Source: Arthrobacter tumbae
Lineage (GTDB): Bacteria; Actinomycetota; Actinomycetes; Actinomycetales; Micrococcaceae
Assembly: GCF_016907495.1 (NCBI RefSeq)
Contig: NZ_JAFBCC010000001.1
Span: forward strand, 310,001 to 374,000
Length of the DNA stretch: 64,000 nucleotides
Direction of reading: 5' to 3'
This document shows, piece after piece, positions 21,484 to 30,852 of the stretch. The notes below the pieces were generated by a model. It was not told the DNA's origin. It did no database searches and saw nothing but the letters and a program-made list of their open reading frames with translations. The position numbers and the translations under genes were made by a program. Every line of letters begins with the position of its first letter. Positions within the stretch are counted from its first letter, which is position 1.

Positions 21484-22809
21484 TTACTGTGGAAGCCTAA
21501 CGCCGTTGCTGGAAAACTTCATTTCGTTGGAGGTTGGCCTAGAAGAGCCCCGCCTGCGTTGTTCAATCGGTGCATCGACCAGTGAGGCAATCGCCTGGCG
21601 AAGTGGTGAAGCAGTGGAGGCTTCGCGCAGTGTCGAGCCCTTGAGGAGCGCGTCATCAGCAGCCGCGAAGTCAGCGGGCAGGAAAGCTGAGATGGGCACG
21701 GACGGACCGAACCGGTCCCACGCCTCGCGAAGCTGGCGCTCGGGCGAACGGCCCACCGACGCTGCCCTCACTTTGTTGAGCACAACCCTTGGTGTGGCTG
21801 TGGGCACCACTTCCTCGAGTTCCGTCAGCGCCCGCACGAGGCGAGGCACCCCGACCGAATCAGCGGAACCGATTGCATACACTTCGTCCGCCAACTCAAG
21901 GCACCGCAGCGTGGCCCCGTTCCGTCGTGGGGCCAGGGTGTCAAAGCTCAACTCCTCGTCCGCTTCAAGACCAAAGCCGCAGTCAACAACTATGAAGTCG
22001 AACATCGAACGTGCAAGTGCCAGGACATGGGTGAGCGCGGACGGTCTCACTTCCGCCCACCGGTCGGCGCGGGTAACACCGGTCAGGACGAGTAGCGGGT
22101 GCCCGTCGAGAGCCACTTTTGTACAGATTCGCTCCAGCGCCGTTGTGTTGAGGGAGCCCTGGTCTGCGAGGCGGCACGCTTGGGCAATCCCCGACGATTC
22201 TTCCAGCAGTCCCAGGAATGCAGCAACGCTCGCCCCGTAGGTGTCGGCGTCGACAAGCAGGACGCGGGAGCCCGTTGCAACCAGTTCGGATGCGACATTG
22301 ACGGCTACCGTCGTGCGGCCTGGAGCGCCGGTTGGACCCCACGCAGCGAGCACGACGCCCTTCCCGCCGGGCTCGACTCCTTCCGTCGGGGAAGGCGCTG
22401 TGGGCGCGAGTGCGCGGGAAGTATCCGCGAAGGCGCCGATTGAGCTTTCCCTGCGCTGTTGTTCAAGATCCGCAACGGCTGCGGCGACCTCGTCTGCCAG
22501 GGCACCCGAGTCCACAGAGTTGGGCATATGCCGTATCTCGAGCGCACGCAGCCGCTCCCTTGCGTCCTCGTCGTCGGTCAGTGCAACGACGGCTACATCG
22601 GCAGTGCGCAGGCGTTCCACCAGGGAGGCCGTGAGTTCGTCTGCATCGAAGGTGATGATTGCGGCGCGCGCAATCCCCGTCTGGCAGGCCGCAATCATTT
22701 CTGCGAATTCAGCGCAGCGCCGAACCACCGTGACTGGGCCGCGAAGCTGTTCCAGACCGGGCACGCAGTCGCTGGCTGAACGCCCGACGGTTACTACGGG
22801 GATACTCAC
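21484..22809 (-). CDS. CpaE/TadZ-like MinD-family ATPase with altered P-loop
   Basis: A 441-residue protein with an N-terminal receiver-like domain (1-115), a low-complexity linker (120-150) and a ParA/MinD-type domain. The P-loop reads WGPTGAPGRTT (157-167): both the deviant-Walker signature lysine and the catalytic lysine are replaced (Thr160, Arg165). The A' motif VLLVDADTYG and FIVVDCGFG are present. CpaE/TadZ proteins place Tad pili at the cell pole. The start overlaps the stop of the SAF-domain gene as GTGA. No tadA, tadB, tadC or pilin gene is nearby, so pilus function is uncertain. Confidence 0.75.
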   Translation of the reverse strand: MSIPVVTVGRSASDCVPGLEQLRGPVTVVRRCAEFAEMIAACQTGIARAAIITFDADELTASLVERLRTADVAVVALTDDEDARERLRALEIRHMPNSVDSGALADEVAAAVADLEQQRRESSIGAFADTSRALAPTAPSPTEGVEPGGKGVVLAAWGPTGAPGRTTVAVNVASELVATGSRVLLVDADTYGASVAAFLGLLEESSGIAQACRLADQGSLNTTALERICTKVALDGHPLLVLTGVTRADRWAEVRPSALTHVLALARSMFDFIVVDCGFGLEADEELSFDTLAPRRNGATLRCLELADEVYAIGSADSVGVPRLVRALTELEEVVPTATPRVVLNKVRAASVGRSPERQLREAWDRFGPSVPISAFLPADFAAADDALLKGSTLREASTASPLRQAIASLVDAPIEQRRRGSSRPTSNEMKFSSNGVRLPQ

Positions 22810-23459
22810 TGCGCACCGGCGTTGACGACGACGGCGATCCTCGCCTCGTTGGACAGTGCATCGAGGAGCGCGGGAAGGGTCTCGTCATTGACCAGCACAA
22901 AAACCCGGGCAGAGGAGGTCGCGCCGAGCGCGGAATCTTCCTCGGCATAATCATAAATTTCGGCACCCTCAAGCAGCAGCTCCGGAGCGCCGAAGCTGTT
23001 GCCCTCGCCCCGCGGTGACACCCAGACATCCACACGGTCCCCAGTGGCGGTTCCGGCGGGCAGTGGGTCTTCGATGGTCAGACCCACAGGTTTACGGTCC
23101 AGGGAATCAGGCGCTCCTACGCCGGAGGCAGGAAGCAATTCCCCTGCAGAAATCAGCCTCAGGGCAACTGCGTTCTCCGGGAGGCCTTCACTGACTGCCC
23201 TGTAGGAGCCCTCGACCTCCCCCAACCGCACCGGCACAATGCGGAAGTCTTCTTCGGTGAGCTCCGAGCCAACCGGCAGGTCCCCTCGCGCGGCGTAGAC
23301 TCCGACAGTTTTGTTTGCGCTTTCGACGAGTCCGATCACGCCGACGATCGATACACACACCAGCAATATGCCGACGAGAAGGCGTGGGTCTTTCCAGGAC
23401 GGCTTCCGCAGTCGGGCCGGCGCACCTGCGCTCACCGGGTTATCTAGCTTGAGACTCAC
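22806..23459 (-). CDS. SAF-domain membrane protein (CpaB/RcpC-like)
   Basis: A 217-residue protein with a cytosolic N-terminus, one membrane span (about 28-50), then a SAF domain (YAARGDLPVGSELTEEDF, about 58-125) and a C-terminal region. SAF domains occur in CpaB/RcpC, the periplasmic partner of Tad secretins, and in FlgA. The GTG start has GGGGAA 8 bases upstream. It is translationally coupled to the CpaE-like gene, so the two products probably act together. In a monoderm there is no outer-membrane secretin, so its role is open. Confidence 0.75.
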   Translation of the reverse strand: MSLKLDNPVSAGAPARLRKPSWKDPRLLVGILLVCVSIVGVIGLVESANKTVGVYAARGDLPVGSELTEEDFRIVPVRLGEVEGSYRAVSEGLPENAVALRLISAGELLPASGVGAPDSLDRKPVGLTIEDPLPAGTATGDRVDVWVSPRGEGNSFGAPELLLEGAEIYDYAEEDSALGATSSARVFVLVNDETLPALLDALSNEARIAVVVNAGAQ

Positions 23460-23670
23460 GTGTAGTTCCCCTGTTCCCCGCTCTTGATCATCATCTGCAC
23501 AACACGCCGAGAGAGTAGCGCCAGAAGTAATTCTGTTGCAGTGCCCGGGCAAATGGAAACCAAGCGGACGAATCGGCTCCAAACTGTGGATATCGACATC
23601 CAAGGTGCTCCGGGATGGCAAGATAGAACAGCGGGGTTTCTTACGTGGAACGAAGGGAAAGGCGGCTTTC

Positions 23671-23898
23671 GTGGCACAGAAACGATTCATGACACTGGCC
23701 GATGTAGGCGAGGTGCTCAATATCTCCTCGTCGCAGACATACGCGCTGGTGCGCTCCGGTGAGCTTCCGGCAATCCAGGTCGGCGGCCGCGGACAATGGC
23801 GCGTTGAAACTCAAGTACTCGAGGACTACATCGCACGCGCTTACCAGAGAACGGCGGCAAGCGTGAAGGACGGCGTGCACGTCGAGCAGGATATCTAG
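23671..23898 (+). CDS. Small excisionase-type winged HTH protein
   Basis: A 75-residue DNA-binding protein of the MerR/excisionase (HTH_17) superfamily: MTLADVGEVLNISSSQTYAL is the helix-turn-helix and LPAIQVGGRGQWRV the wing. BldC has a similar size and fold. The GTG start has AAAGG 8 bases upstream; an ATG six codons later is possible. Despite the family name there is no integrase or attachment site nearby, so it is more likely a chromosomal regulator. It is divergent from the SAF/CpaE genes and may control them; that is inference. Confidence 0.75.
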   Translation: MAQKRFMTLADVGEVLNISSSQTYALVRSGELPAIQVGGRGQWRVETQVLEDYIARAYQRTAASVKDGVHVEQDI

Positions 23899-23913
23899 AA
23901 AACCTGCTTCGAC

Positions 23914-23956
23914 GTTGACTGAGGGCGGTGGCTGGAAGGCACCGCCCTCAGTCAAC
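23914..23956. terminator. Perfect 17-pair hairpin, bidirectional terminator
   Basis: GTTGACTGAGGGCGGTG (23914-23930) pairs perfectly with 23940-23956 around a 9-base loop. It ends the HTH gene and overlaps the last codons and stop of the convergent gene. Confidence 0.8.
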
Positions 23957-24500
23957 CCGAGGAGACCGCAGCAATTCCCGCAAAGGGAACGGCGTAGACG
24001 GCAGACACGCGCGCCGATCGCCGCAGCTCACCGGGCAACACCGCCGCAATCTCCATGAAGTCCTTGCCCACTCGGTCAATGATTCCCTCTATCCGTGCGC
24101 TGCCCTCAACCCGGTGCACAATGACGGCGGCGCGGTCTCTCGCGAGGGTTCGAAGGGCGGATCCAAGCCCGAGCCCTTCCCTGACGCGCGAACTCTCTCC
24201 TGCGACGTTGCGGCCCAGGCCCTCGACAAGGCGGATGGCGGCCAGCGGAACGATCACCTCCGCTGAGGCTTTACTCAGGACGAGCCACTCCGATCCCACA
24301 TGGGTCAACTCCCCTTCGAAATTTTCCCCACCGGACGTTTCCACCCGAAGAACGAAACCAATCTGACCACGGACGCGGTCAACGAGGGTCACCGTACCCT
24401 GTTCACGCCGAACCCGGTCCGCTACTTCAGCATCACCCGCCGCCCGCCTGGCCGCGTCGAACTGTGCCTCCATGTCGTCGAAAAGTGCCGTCCAGCGCAT
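23952..24500 (-). CDS. Conserved hypothetical, possible Sm-like beta barrel
   Basis: A 182-residue soluble protein. An N-terminal helix rich in Ala/Arg (MRWTALFDDMEAQFDAARRA) precedes two beta-strand-rich stretches (about 40-95 and 120-180) with a repeated pattern of a short strand, Gly and 'ELTHVGSEWLVL' or 'IIDRVGKDFMEI', which looks like a duplicated small barrel. I do not recognise the family. A TTGACC-N18-TAGGCT promoter sits so that transcription would begin on the ATG. Its 3' end lies within a strong hairpin shared with the convergent HTH gene. Confidence 0.7.
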   Translation of the reverse strand: MRWTALFDDMEAQFDAARRAAGDAEVADRVRREQGTVTLVDRVRGQIGFVLRVETSGGENFEGELTHVGSEWLVLSKASAEVIVPLAAIRLVEGLGRNVAGESSRVREGLGLGSALRTLARDRAAVIVHRVEGSARIEGIIDRVGKDFMEIAAVLPGELRRSARVSAVYAVPFAGIAAVSSG

Positions 24501-24506
24501 CCGGCC

Positions 24507-24536
24507 AGCCTATGGTCGGCCGAATCATTTGGTCAA
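24507..24536 (-). promoter_or_regulatory. Leaderless sigma-70 type promoter (TTGACC-N18-TAGGCT)
   Basis: On the minus strand TTGACC (24531-24536) and TAGGCT (24507-24512) are 18 bases apart, and 6 bases separate the -10 box from the ATG. This is the most complete leaderless promoter in the window. Confidence 0.65.
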
Positions 24537-24620
24537 CCAGTGGACATTCAACTTGATTCAAGATAGACAAGTGGTGTCAAACGCAGCAAACTGCATTAAA
24601 TAATCTTAAACGGAGTTGAG

Positions 24621-25364
24621 ATGGAATCTACCCGGACGGAAACGGGATCAGCCTTTGCCATTCTGCTGCTCGGCGGCGCCTTGGCTTTCGGAGGGAAGGT
24701 GCTGGTGGACGGCCAGGGGTTCTCTGCTACAGGCAGTGGATTGGCGACGATGGTCGGGACGGGAGTCGCCGGCCTTGGAACGCTGGTCCTGGCGTGGTGG
24801 GGTCTCAGCTTTTGCTTCGCCATCCTGGCGGAATTGCTTCGTCGGCGAGGCCGTCCGGAAGCCGCACTACGGATCGGCTCTCTTGCTCCCACCTTCATGC
24901 GTCGGGCGGCTTGCCTGGCTTTGGGTGTTAACCTCATCGCGTCACCATCCGCGCACGCCGGTACGGCCATAGCTCCGTTGTCCTCCGCCGCCCAGCAGGT
25001 TCACGCTGCGGAGGAAGCCTCCAGTCTCAACCCGCAATGGGTACCGATCGAGGCACCGCAAGTGCTCGACCCTTCCTGGCGTCCAAGCGCACCACCGCCC
25101 GCCGGAGGCCTGCTGGTCAAAGACCCCCGTGACAGTGTGTCTGCGCCTGACGCGGCACAGACGGAGATAGTGGTGCAGCCAGGTGACTCTCTATGGACAC
25201 TCGCTGCGCGGCAGCTGGGTCCGGCAGCATCAGACGCGAAAATAGCCGAGCTCTGGCCGCAATGGTTCGCGGCGAACAGGGACGTCGTCGGAGACAATCC
25301 CGAATTGCTCCAGCCCGGACAGATACTTCATCCGCCAACGGGTACATCATCGGCATCGAAATGA
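24621..25364 (+). CDS. Membrane protein with C-terminal LysM domain
   Basis: A 247-residue protein with an Ala-rich N-terminus holding two hydrophobic segments (about 11-27 and 38-73) and a third with ASPSAHA that could be a cleavage site (about 95-113). After a Pro-rich linker comes a LysM-like peptidoglycan-binding domain (about 181-238: IVVQPGDSLWTLAARQLG to ELLQPGQIL). GGAGTTGAG precedes the ATG. Its stop overlaps a possible start of the Rv3235-family gene, so the two form an operon next to secA. It may tether an envelope complex to peptidoglycan; that is inference. Confidence 0.75.
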   Translation: MESTRTETGSAFAILLLGGALAFGGKVLVDGQGFSATGSGLATMVGTGVAGLGTLVLAWWGLSFCFAILAELLRRRGRPEAALRIGSLAPTFMRRAACLALGVNLIASPSAHAGTAIAPLSSAAQQVHAAEEASSLNPQWVPIEAPQVLDPSWRPSAPPPAGGLLVKDPRDSVSAPDAAQTEIVVQPGDSLWTLAARQLGPAASDAKIAELWPQWFAANRDVVGDNPELLQPGQILHPPTGTSSASK

Positions 25365-25378
25365 AGCGAGGAATCCAC

Positions 25379-25924
25379 GTGAGCGCCATCTCCCACCTAC
25401 CCACCACCGCCGACATCGCGTCCCTGGCGAACGCAAGCGGCGCACCACGACCGCTTCTGCTCCGCGACCCGGTGGCCACACGCCGGGAAGATCACGCGAC
25501 GGTGCATCCGCTTCCCCTGCCGCCGGCGCCCATGCCAAGCCCCGAACCGGTAATCCCCGAAGAGCTCGAGGCCGTGGCAAGAAAAGTCGCCCGGGGCGCG
25601 CTCGAGGTCCTTGGTGGAACGAGGCCCCTCCAGCAGATGGCCAGGCTGCTCGACGGACGTAGCTACGAGCGCTTGCAGCTACGCTCCAATTTGGTTCGCA
25701 GCATCGAACAAACACGAGGGCCAGCGCCCGGCGGAAGTCCCGGTAGCAGCACCCCACGCCTCCACCGCAATGTACTCATTCGGAGCGTGCGCATTTGCCC
25801 CATTACTTCGTCCATCTTTGAAGTGTCAGTTGTGGCGGCGGAGCAAAAACGCGCACGGGCAATCGCACTGAGAATCGAGCGCTGGCGCGGCCAGTGGCGC
25901 GTCACCGAGCTTCAGATCGGATGA
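25379..25924 (+). CDS. Rv3235-family protein
   Basis: A 181-residue protein whose C-terminal half (about 55-181: ARKVARGALEVLGGTRPLQQ, then RSVRICPITSSIFEVSVV and ARAIALRIERWRGQWRVTEL) is typical of the Rv3235 family found next to secA in actinobacteria. The N-terminal half is Pro-rich and probably disordered. I chose the GTG with GAGGAA 5 bases upstream; an ATG six codons earlier (25361) overlaps the LysM gene stop and is a coupled alternative. Function unknown; conserved linkage to secA suggests a role in secretion or its control. Confidence 0.75.
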   Translation: MSAISHLPTTADIASLANASGAPRPLLLRDPVATRREDHATVHPLPLPPAPMPSPEPVIPEELEAVARKVARGALEVLGGTRPLQQMARLLDGRSYERLQLRSNLVRSIEQTRGPAPGGSPGSSTPRLHRNVLIRSVRICPITSSIFEVSVVAAEQKRARAIALRIERWRGQWRVTELQIG

Positions 25925-25954
25925 CGCCGCCGTTCGGGCAGTGCTTTCGAACGG

Positions 25955-28693
25955 CTACTTACGGCGGCGCTTGGCGGCAGCGCGCTGCTCTGCCCGGCTG
26001 CCCTTCGCGGCCTCGTCATCAGACTCGCTGCGCCGCCGCTCAACCCGGGTCTCCACCCCACCCTGTGCGTTGGGTGCCGTGAACGCCAGGCTGGCCGGGC
26101 GCTCGGGTTCCTCAAGACCAGCAGCCTTGATAGTCGGGGTATCAACCAGTCCCCGGCCATCTGCAACACCAGGAAGCCCCGATTGCTGCGCTGGCGCTAC
26201 CTCAACTTCAAGGTTGAAGATGTAGCCGATGCTCTCCTCGCGAATAGCTTCCATCATCGCCTGGAACAACACGAAACCCTCACGTTGGTACTCAACGAGC
26301 GGATCGCGCTGTGCCATGGCACGCAGACCGATACCTTCCTTCAGGTAATCCATCTCGTAGAGATGTTCCTGCCATTTCCTGCCGATGACCGACAGGACGA
26401 CGCGGCGCTCCAGCTCCCGCATGGACTTCTCGCCGAGAGCCTCTTCACGCTGCTTGTAGGCGACCTTCGCATCCGACAGAATCTCGGCGTGGAGGAAGTC
26501 ACGGGTAATCTTCGACTTGCTGCCTGCCTCCTCGACTACCTCGTCGATCGTGAGACTGATCGGATAGAGCGTCTTGAGGTTGGTCCAGAGCAGTTCATAG
26601 TCCCAATCATCGCCGTGGCCCTGTGCGGTCGCCTCGTCCACCATCGCCGTGACGACGTCTTCCAGGAAGTGCTCGACCTTTTCATGCAGGTCGTCGCCCT
26701 CAAGGATGCGCCGGCGGTCACCGTAGATCGCTGCGCGCTGCCTGTTCAGCACGTCGTCGTACTTCAGGACGTTCTTCCGCTGCTCCGCGTTGCGGCCCTC
26801 AACCTGGCCTTGAGCACTCTCGATCGCCTTGGATACCATCTTTGATTCCAGCGCGACATCATCGGGCATCGACGAACTGTTCATGATGCGCTCCGCTGCA
26901 CCGGAGTTGAACAAGCGCATCAGATCGTCGGTGAGGGACAGGTAGAAGCGGGAAGCTCCGGGGTCGCCCTGGCGACCGGAACGGCCTCTCAACTGGTTGT
27001 CGATGCGCCGGGATTCGTGCCGTTCGGTTCCGAGCACGTACAGCCCGCCGAGATCCCGGACATCCTCCTGCTCCGCCTCCACTGCTTCCTTTGCCGCAGC
27101 GAGCGCGTTCGGCCATTCGGCCTCGTATTCCTCTGGATTCTCCGCCGGATGAAGACCCTTCTTCTCCATTGCGGCCACTGCATTGAACTCGGCATTTCCA
27201 CCGAGCATGATGTCCGTGCCACGGCCGGCCATATTGGTTGCTACCGTGACCGCAGCCTTGCGTCCCGCCTGCGCAACGATCGAGGCCTCACGGGCATGGT
27301 TCTTTGCGTTTAGTACCTCGTGGCGGATGCCCGCCTTTGCGAGTTGCTTGGACAGGTACTCACTCTTCTCAACCGATGTTGTACCGACCAGCACCGGCTG
27401 ACCCTTTTCATGCCGCTCCGCAATGTCCTTGACGACGGCATCGAACTTGGCAATCTCATTCTTGTAAATGAGGTCCGAGCGGTCCTCCCGAACCATCGAC
27501 CGGTTGGTGGGAATTGGGACGACACCCAGCTTGTACGTCCCCATGAATTCGGCCGCTTCTGTTTCCGCAGTGCCGGTCATGCCGGACAGCTTGTCGTACA
27601 GGCGGAAGTAGTTCTGCAGGGTCACCGTGGCGAGAGTCTGGTTCTCTGCTTTGATCTCGACGCCTTCCTTGGCCTCGATCGCCTGGTGCATTCCCTCGTT
27701 GTAACGCCGACCGGCGAGCATCCGGCCCGTGTGCTCATCGACAATCATGACCTCGCCGTTCAGGACGACGTAGTCTTTGTCCCGCTTGAAGAGTTCCTTC
27801 GCCTTGATTGCGTTGTTCAGGAAGCCGATCAGGGGAGTGTTCGCGGATTCGTAGAGGTTCTGGATGCCGAGGTAGTCCTCAACCTTCTCAATCCCGCTCT
27901 CAAGAACACCAACGGTGCGCTTCTTCTCGTCAACTTCATAGTCTGTATCCAGTGTGAGGCGGGTGACCACCTTGGAGAATTCGGTGTACCAGCGGTTCAC
28001 ATCACCGGATGCCTGCCCGGAGATAATTAGCGGCGTTCGGGCCTCATCGATCAGGATCGAGTCAACCTCATCCACGATGGCGAAATTGTGTCCACGCTGG
28101 ACCAGTTCGCCGGCGCTCCAGGCCATGTTGTCGCGAAGGTAGTCGAAGCCGAACTCATTGTTTGTGCCATAGGTGATGTCCGATGCGTACTGCGCCCGCC
28201 GTGTGGCGGGGTCCTGCTTGGACAGGATGCAGCCGCAGCTCAATCCGAGGAAACGGAAAACGCGGCCCATGAGGTCGGACTGGTACTCGGCCAGGTAGTC
28301 GTTCGTGGTGACGATGTGGACGCCTTTGCCGGTGAGAGCGTTGAGGTACGCGGGCGCGGTGGCGACGAGGGTCTTTCCTTCACCGGTTTTCATCTCGGCA
28401 ATGTTTCCCAGATGGAGCGCAGCGCCTCCCATCAGCTGAACGTCGAAGTGACGGAGCCCCAGGGTGCGTCCGGCCGCTTCCCGCACTGCCGCGAATGCTT
28501 CCGGCAGGAGCGCCTCAAGGGTCTCGCCGTCCTCATAGCGCTTCTTCAGCTTGTCGGTCTCCCCGCGCAGTTCCTCGTCGCTGAGGGCACGGAACTCGTC
28601 TTCAAGTACATTGATCGCGTCGGCGTAGTTGCGGAGTTGCTTCAGTGTCTTCTTATCGCCGGTACGAAGGACTCGTTCAAGAAGTGATGGCAC
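25955..28693 (-). CDS. secA: Preprotein translocase ATPase SecA
   Basis: The 912-residue motor drives Sec-dependent export. Walker A is MKTGEGKT (101-108), Walker [18 protein letters not shown] follows near 205-222, and the second helicase domain has [10 protein letters not shown] and [13 protein letters not shown]. Length fits actinobacterial SecA1. The C-terminus is a basic, low-complexity tail with no zinc-binding cysteine cluster, as is usual for SecA1 of this phylum. The GTG start is preceded by GGGAG. The upstream DNA-glycosylase gene overlaps its first codons by 17 bases. Confidence 0.97.
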   Translation of the reverse strand: MPSLLERVLRTGDKKTLKQLRNYADAINVLEDEFRALSDEELRGETDKLKKRYEDGETLEALLPEAFAAVREAAGRTLGLRHFDVQLMGGAALHLGNIAEMKTGEGKTLVATAPAYLNALTGKGVHIVTTNDYLAEYQSDLMGRVFRFLGLSCGCILSKQDPATRRAQYASDITYGTNNEFGFDYLRDNMAWSAGELVQRGHNFAIVDEVDSILIDEARTPLIISGQASGDVNRWYTEFSKVVTRLTLDTDYEVDEKKRTVGVLESGIEKVEDYLGIQNLYESANTPLIGFLNNAIKAKELFKRDKDYVVLNGEVMIVDEHTGRMLAGRRYNEGMHQAIEAKEGVEIKAENQTLATVTLQNYFRLYDKLSGMTGTAETEAAEFMGTYKLGVVPIPTNRSMVREDRSDLIYKNEIAKFDAVVKDIAERHEKGQPVLVGTTSVEKSEYLSKQLAKAGIRHEVLNAKNHAREASIVAQAGRKAAVTVATNMAGRGTDIMLGGNAEFNAVAAMEKKGLHPAENPEEYEAEWPNALAAAKEAVEAEQEDVRDLGGLYVLGTERHESRRIDNQLRGRSGRQGDPGASRFYLSLTDDLMRLFNSGAAERIMNSSSMPDDVALESKMVSKAIESAQGQVEGRNAEQRKNVLKYDDVLNRQRAAIYGDRRRILEGDDLHEKVEHFLEDVVTAMVDEATAQGHGDDWDYELLWTNLKTLYPISLTIDEVVEEAGSKSKITRDFLHAEILSDAKVAYKQREEALGEKSMRELERRVVLSVIGRKWQEHLYEMDYLKEGIGLRAMAQRDPLVEYQREGFVLFQAMMEAIREESIGYIFNLEVEVAPAQQSGLPGVADGRGLVDTPTIKAAGLEEPERPASLAFTAPNAQGGVETRVERRRSESDDEAAKGSRAEQRAAAKRRRK

Positions 28694-29993
28694 TGGTTTT
28701 TGCTCCCAATCTAGGTACGCCGTTTCCTGGCGGATTCAGTCTACGTGAGAGACGCACCGTCCCTCGATTCAGTTCCCCGCCGTATTCCTCGGCCAGCTGT
28801 GCGGCCAGCTGAGCCGACAGGTTACCTCGCGGTTCCACGATCACCCGGTCCAGTCCCAGCCAGCCGGCCATGAGAACAAGTTCCGCCGCAAGTTCGACGG
28901 CGGTGTCGGCGGGCATCGAAGGTTCACCATGCGCCGCCCTCACCAGCAGCCGCCCTTGCGCCCGGTCCGCCTTGAGGTCCACCCGTGCCGCCATGCAGTC
29001 GCGAAGAAGGAATGGCAACACATAGTAGCCATAAATTCGCTTATGGGCAGGCGTGTAGATCTCGATGCGGTAGTGGAAGCCAAACAGCGACTCAAGTCTC
29101 CGCCGTTCGAAGACGACTGAGTCGAAGGGGCTCAGCAACGCCCTTCCGGTGGCAGCGCGCGGAAGAACAGATCCCGCATAGCGGTAGGCGGGCTGCTTCC
29201 ATGACGCAATTGATACGGGAATGAGTGTGCCCCGCTGGACCAGGACATGGACGGCCGCCGTTGCCGCCTTCGCGGGAATGCGAAAATAATCCGCCAGGCA
29301 GCGGATGGTACCGATACCGAGTGCGCGGGCTGCACGCTCAGTCAGGTGAAGGTAGGCGTCGGCAGTAGGGACTTCCAGGTCGGCAAGAGCCGGATCTGGC
29401 AGAACCTTCCCGGTCAGTGTGTATCGCCGCTCGAACTGCGCGGTCCTTCCCGCCGACGAGACGAGCCCATGCTGGAAGAGGTCCTCAAGCACCCTCTTCG
29501 CTGAGCTCCAGTTCCAACCCCACTGGTCCGATGTCCTCTGTTCGGCATGGCCGATCCGATCCTGCACCTCGCCCGCAGTCAGCGGCCGACTGATGCTCAG
29601 CAACTCCAGGATGCGGCTGCTGAGGACCTCCCGCACATCAGTGGGCATCGACGACGCACTCGCCCACTTCCGGCTCTGGGTGCTGACGAGGTAGGGGAAA
29701 AGTTCAGGGAGGACGAGACTGGCCTCGTGTGCCCAGTACTCCACCAGGCGCCGGGGCGCGCGGGATGAGAGCCGGTCAAGCAGCGTGCGGTCGTAGGAGC
29801 CCAGCCTCGCAAACAGTGGCAGATAGTGGCTGCGCGAGAGAACATTCACGGAGTCGATCTGCAGAAGTTGCAGTTGGGCAAGGATACGGCCCACCTCCCG
29901 CGTTCCCGGGGTTTTAGTGGGCCGTTCCCGTGCCAGCCCCTGCGCCTCCAGTGCGATCCGACGTGCCTGGAGGAGAGTCAGGGAGGAGGTCAT
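28677..29993 (-). CDS. YcaQ-like winged-helix DNA glycosylase
   Basis: A 438-residue HTH_42 (AlkZ/YcaQ) family protein. The catalytic QxD motif characteristic of the YcaQ branch appears as Gln45-Ile-Asp47 in [37 protein letters not shown] and the [21 protein letters not shown] region follow. These enzymes remove alkylated bases and unhook interstrand crosslinks. Its 3' end overlaps secA by 17 bases on the same strand, so they may be co-transcribed. TACGAT lies 6 bases before the ATG, consistent with a leaderless transcript. Confidence 0.83.
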   Translation of the reverse strand: MTSSLTLLQARRIALEAQGLARERPTKTPGTREVGRILAQLQLLQIDSVNVLSRSHYLPLFARLGSYDRTLLDRLSSRAPRRLVEYWAHEASLVLPELFPYLVSTQSRKWASASSMPTDVREVLSSRILELLSISRPLTAGEVQDRIGHAEQRTSDQWGWNWSSAKRVLEDLFQHGLVSSAGRTAQFERRYTLTGKVLPDPALADLEVPTADAYLHLTERAARALGIGTIRCLADYFRIPAKAATAAVHVLVQRGTLIPVSIASWKQPAYRYAGSVLPRAATGRALLSPFDSVVFERRRLESLFGFHYRIEIYTPAHKRIYGYYVLPFLLRDCMAARVDLKADRAQGRLLVRAAHGEPSMPADTAVELAAELVLMAGWLGLDRVIVEPRGNLSAQLAAQLAEEYGGELNRGTVRLSRRLNPPGNGVPRLGAKTSAITS

Positions 29994-29999
29994 TGCTCG

Positions 30000-30005
30000 A
30001 TCGTA
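30000..30005 (-). promoter_or_regulatory. Candidate leaderless -10 box (TACGAT) for the YcaQ-like gene
   Basis: TACGAT on the minus strand is separated from the ATG by exactly 6 bases, and no Shine-Dalgarno is visible. The region lies only 17 bases from the hpf stop, so read-through from hpf is also possible. Confidence 0.4.
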
Positions 30006-30022
30006 GATTCCCGACCCGGGAG

Positions 30023-30742
30023 CTAGGCGGTTGCCGACTCGCGTGAGCGGTACGCGACTAGTTCCTCATGCGGGTCTTCGGGCCCGTCTGCGCACTTCGA
30101 GTCGAGCGTGATGACCCCGTAGGTCCAGCCCTGGCGACGATAAACGACCGAAGGCGCCCCGGTCTGTGAATCCACGAACAGATAGAAAGCGTGACCGACA
30201 AGCTCCATATTGTCGACCGCGTCATCGAGGCTCATCGGAATTCCCGAGAAAACCTTGCGGCGGATCAACACCGGCGAATCCCCGGCCGGGATGTCGCTCT
30301 CGGCGTCATACCCGGTCTGATCAGTCGCTTGCGCGCCGGCGCTGCCCGTGTGATTGGAAGCTGCGTAAATCGGCTCCGTCCCCGCGGGTTCGAGCGTGGC
30401 AGTCGCTTCCCGGACCGCGACGGGTGTGTGCCTTCCATGGTGCACCTTGCGCCGGTCCCTGGCCCTGCGTAGCCGCTCCAGCAGCTTGCTGTAGGCCAGG
30501 TCGAATGCCGCGAACTTGTCCGCGGCCGAAGCTTCCGCCCGGATGACGGGACCCTTCTGCATCACTGTGAGCTCAACGGTGAGTGCGCTGTCTGCCTGGC
30601 GTGCGTTGGGCTCCTTCGTTACCTTCGCGTCCAGCCTTTGGACCTTGTCCCCCAGTTGTTCGATTTTGTCGATCTTTTCTTCCGCGTATTCCCGGAACCG
30701 GTCAGAAACAGCAAGGTTTCGTCCGTTGATCATGAATTCCAT
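30023..30742 (-). CDS. hpf: Long-form ribosome hibernation promoting factor
   Basis: A 239-residue long HPF. The N-terminal domain (1-110; MEFMINGRNLAVSDRFREYAEEKI) binds the 30S decoding region; the C-terminal domain (about 178-239; VIRRKVFSGIPMSLDDAVDNMELVGHAFYLF) dimerises 100S ribosomes. A linker of about 70 residues joins them. GGAGGG precedes the ATG by 5 bases; four extra upstream codons are unlikely to be used. Its place between secA and comF is conserved in M. tuberculosis (Rv3241c). An 8-pair hairpin (30773-30780 with 30800-30807) lies in the upstream gap. Confidence 0.93.
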   Translation of the reverse strand: MEFMINGRNLAVSDRFREYAEEKIDKIEQLGDKVQRLDAKVTKEPNARQADSALTVELTVMQKGPVIRAEASAADKFAAFDLAYSKLLERLRRARDRRKVHHGRHTPVAVREATATLEPAGTEPIYAASNHTGSAGAQATDQTGYDAESDIPAGDSPVLIRRKVFSGIPMSLDDAVDNMELVGHAFYLFVDSQTGAPSVVYRRQGWTYGVITLDSKCADGPEDPHEELVAYRSRESATA

Positions 30743-30852
30743 AGTGCCCTCCAAAATCGCTCAGGTGACACAACAGCGGCCGAGGATCCGCTCCTTCCAG
30801 CCGCTGTCGACGGGTAACTGTCTTCGTTGTGATACCCATACTTCACGGTAGT

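Noticed and set aside
23671..23898. Excisionase-type HTH as a sign of a prophage or integrative element
   Set aside because: No integrase, phage gene, direct repeat or attachment-like site was seen, and both sides are core genes.
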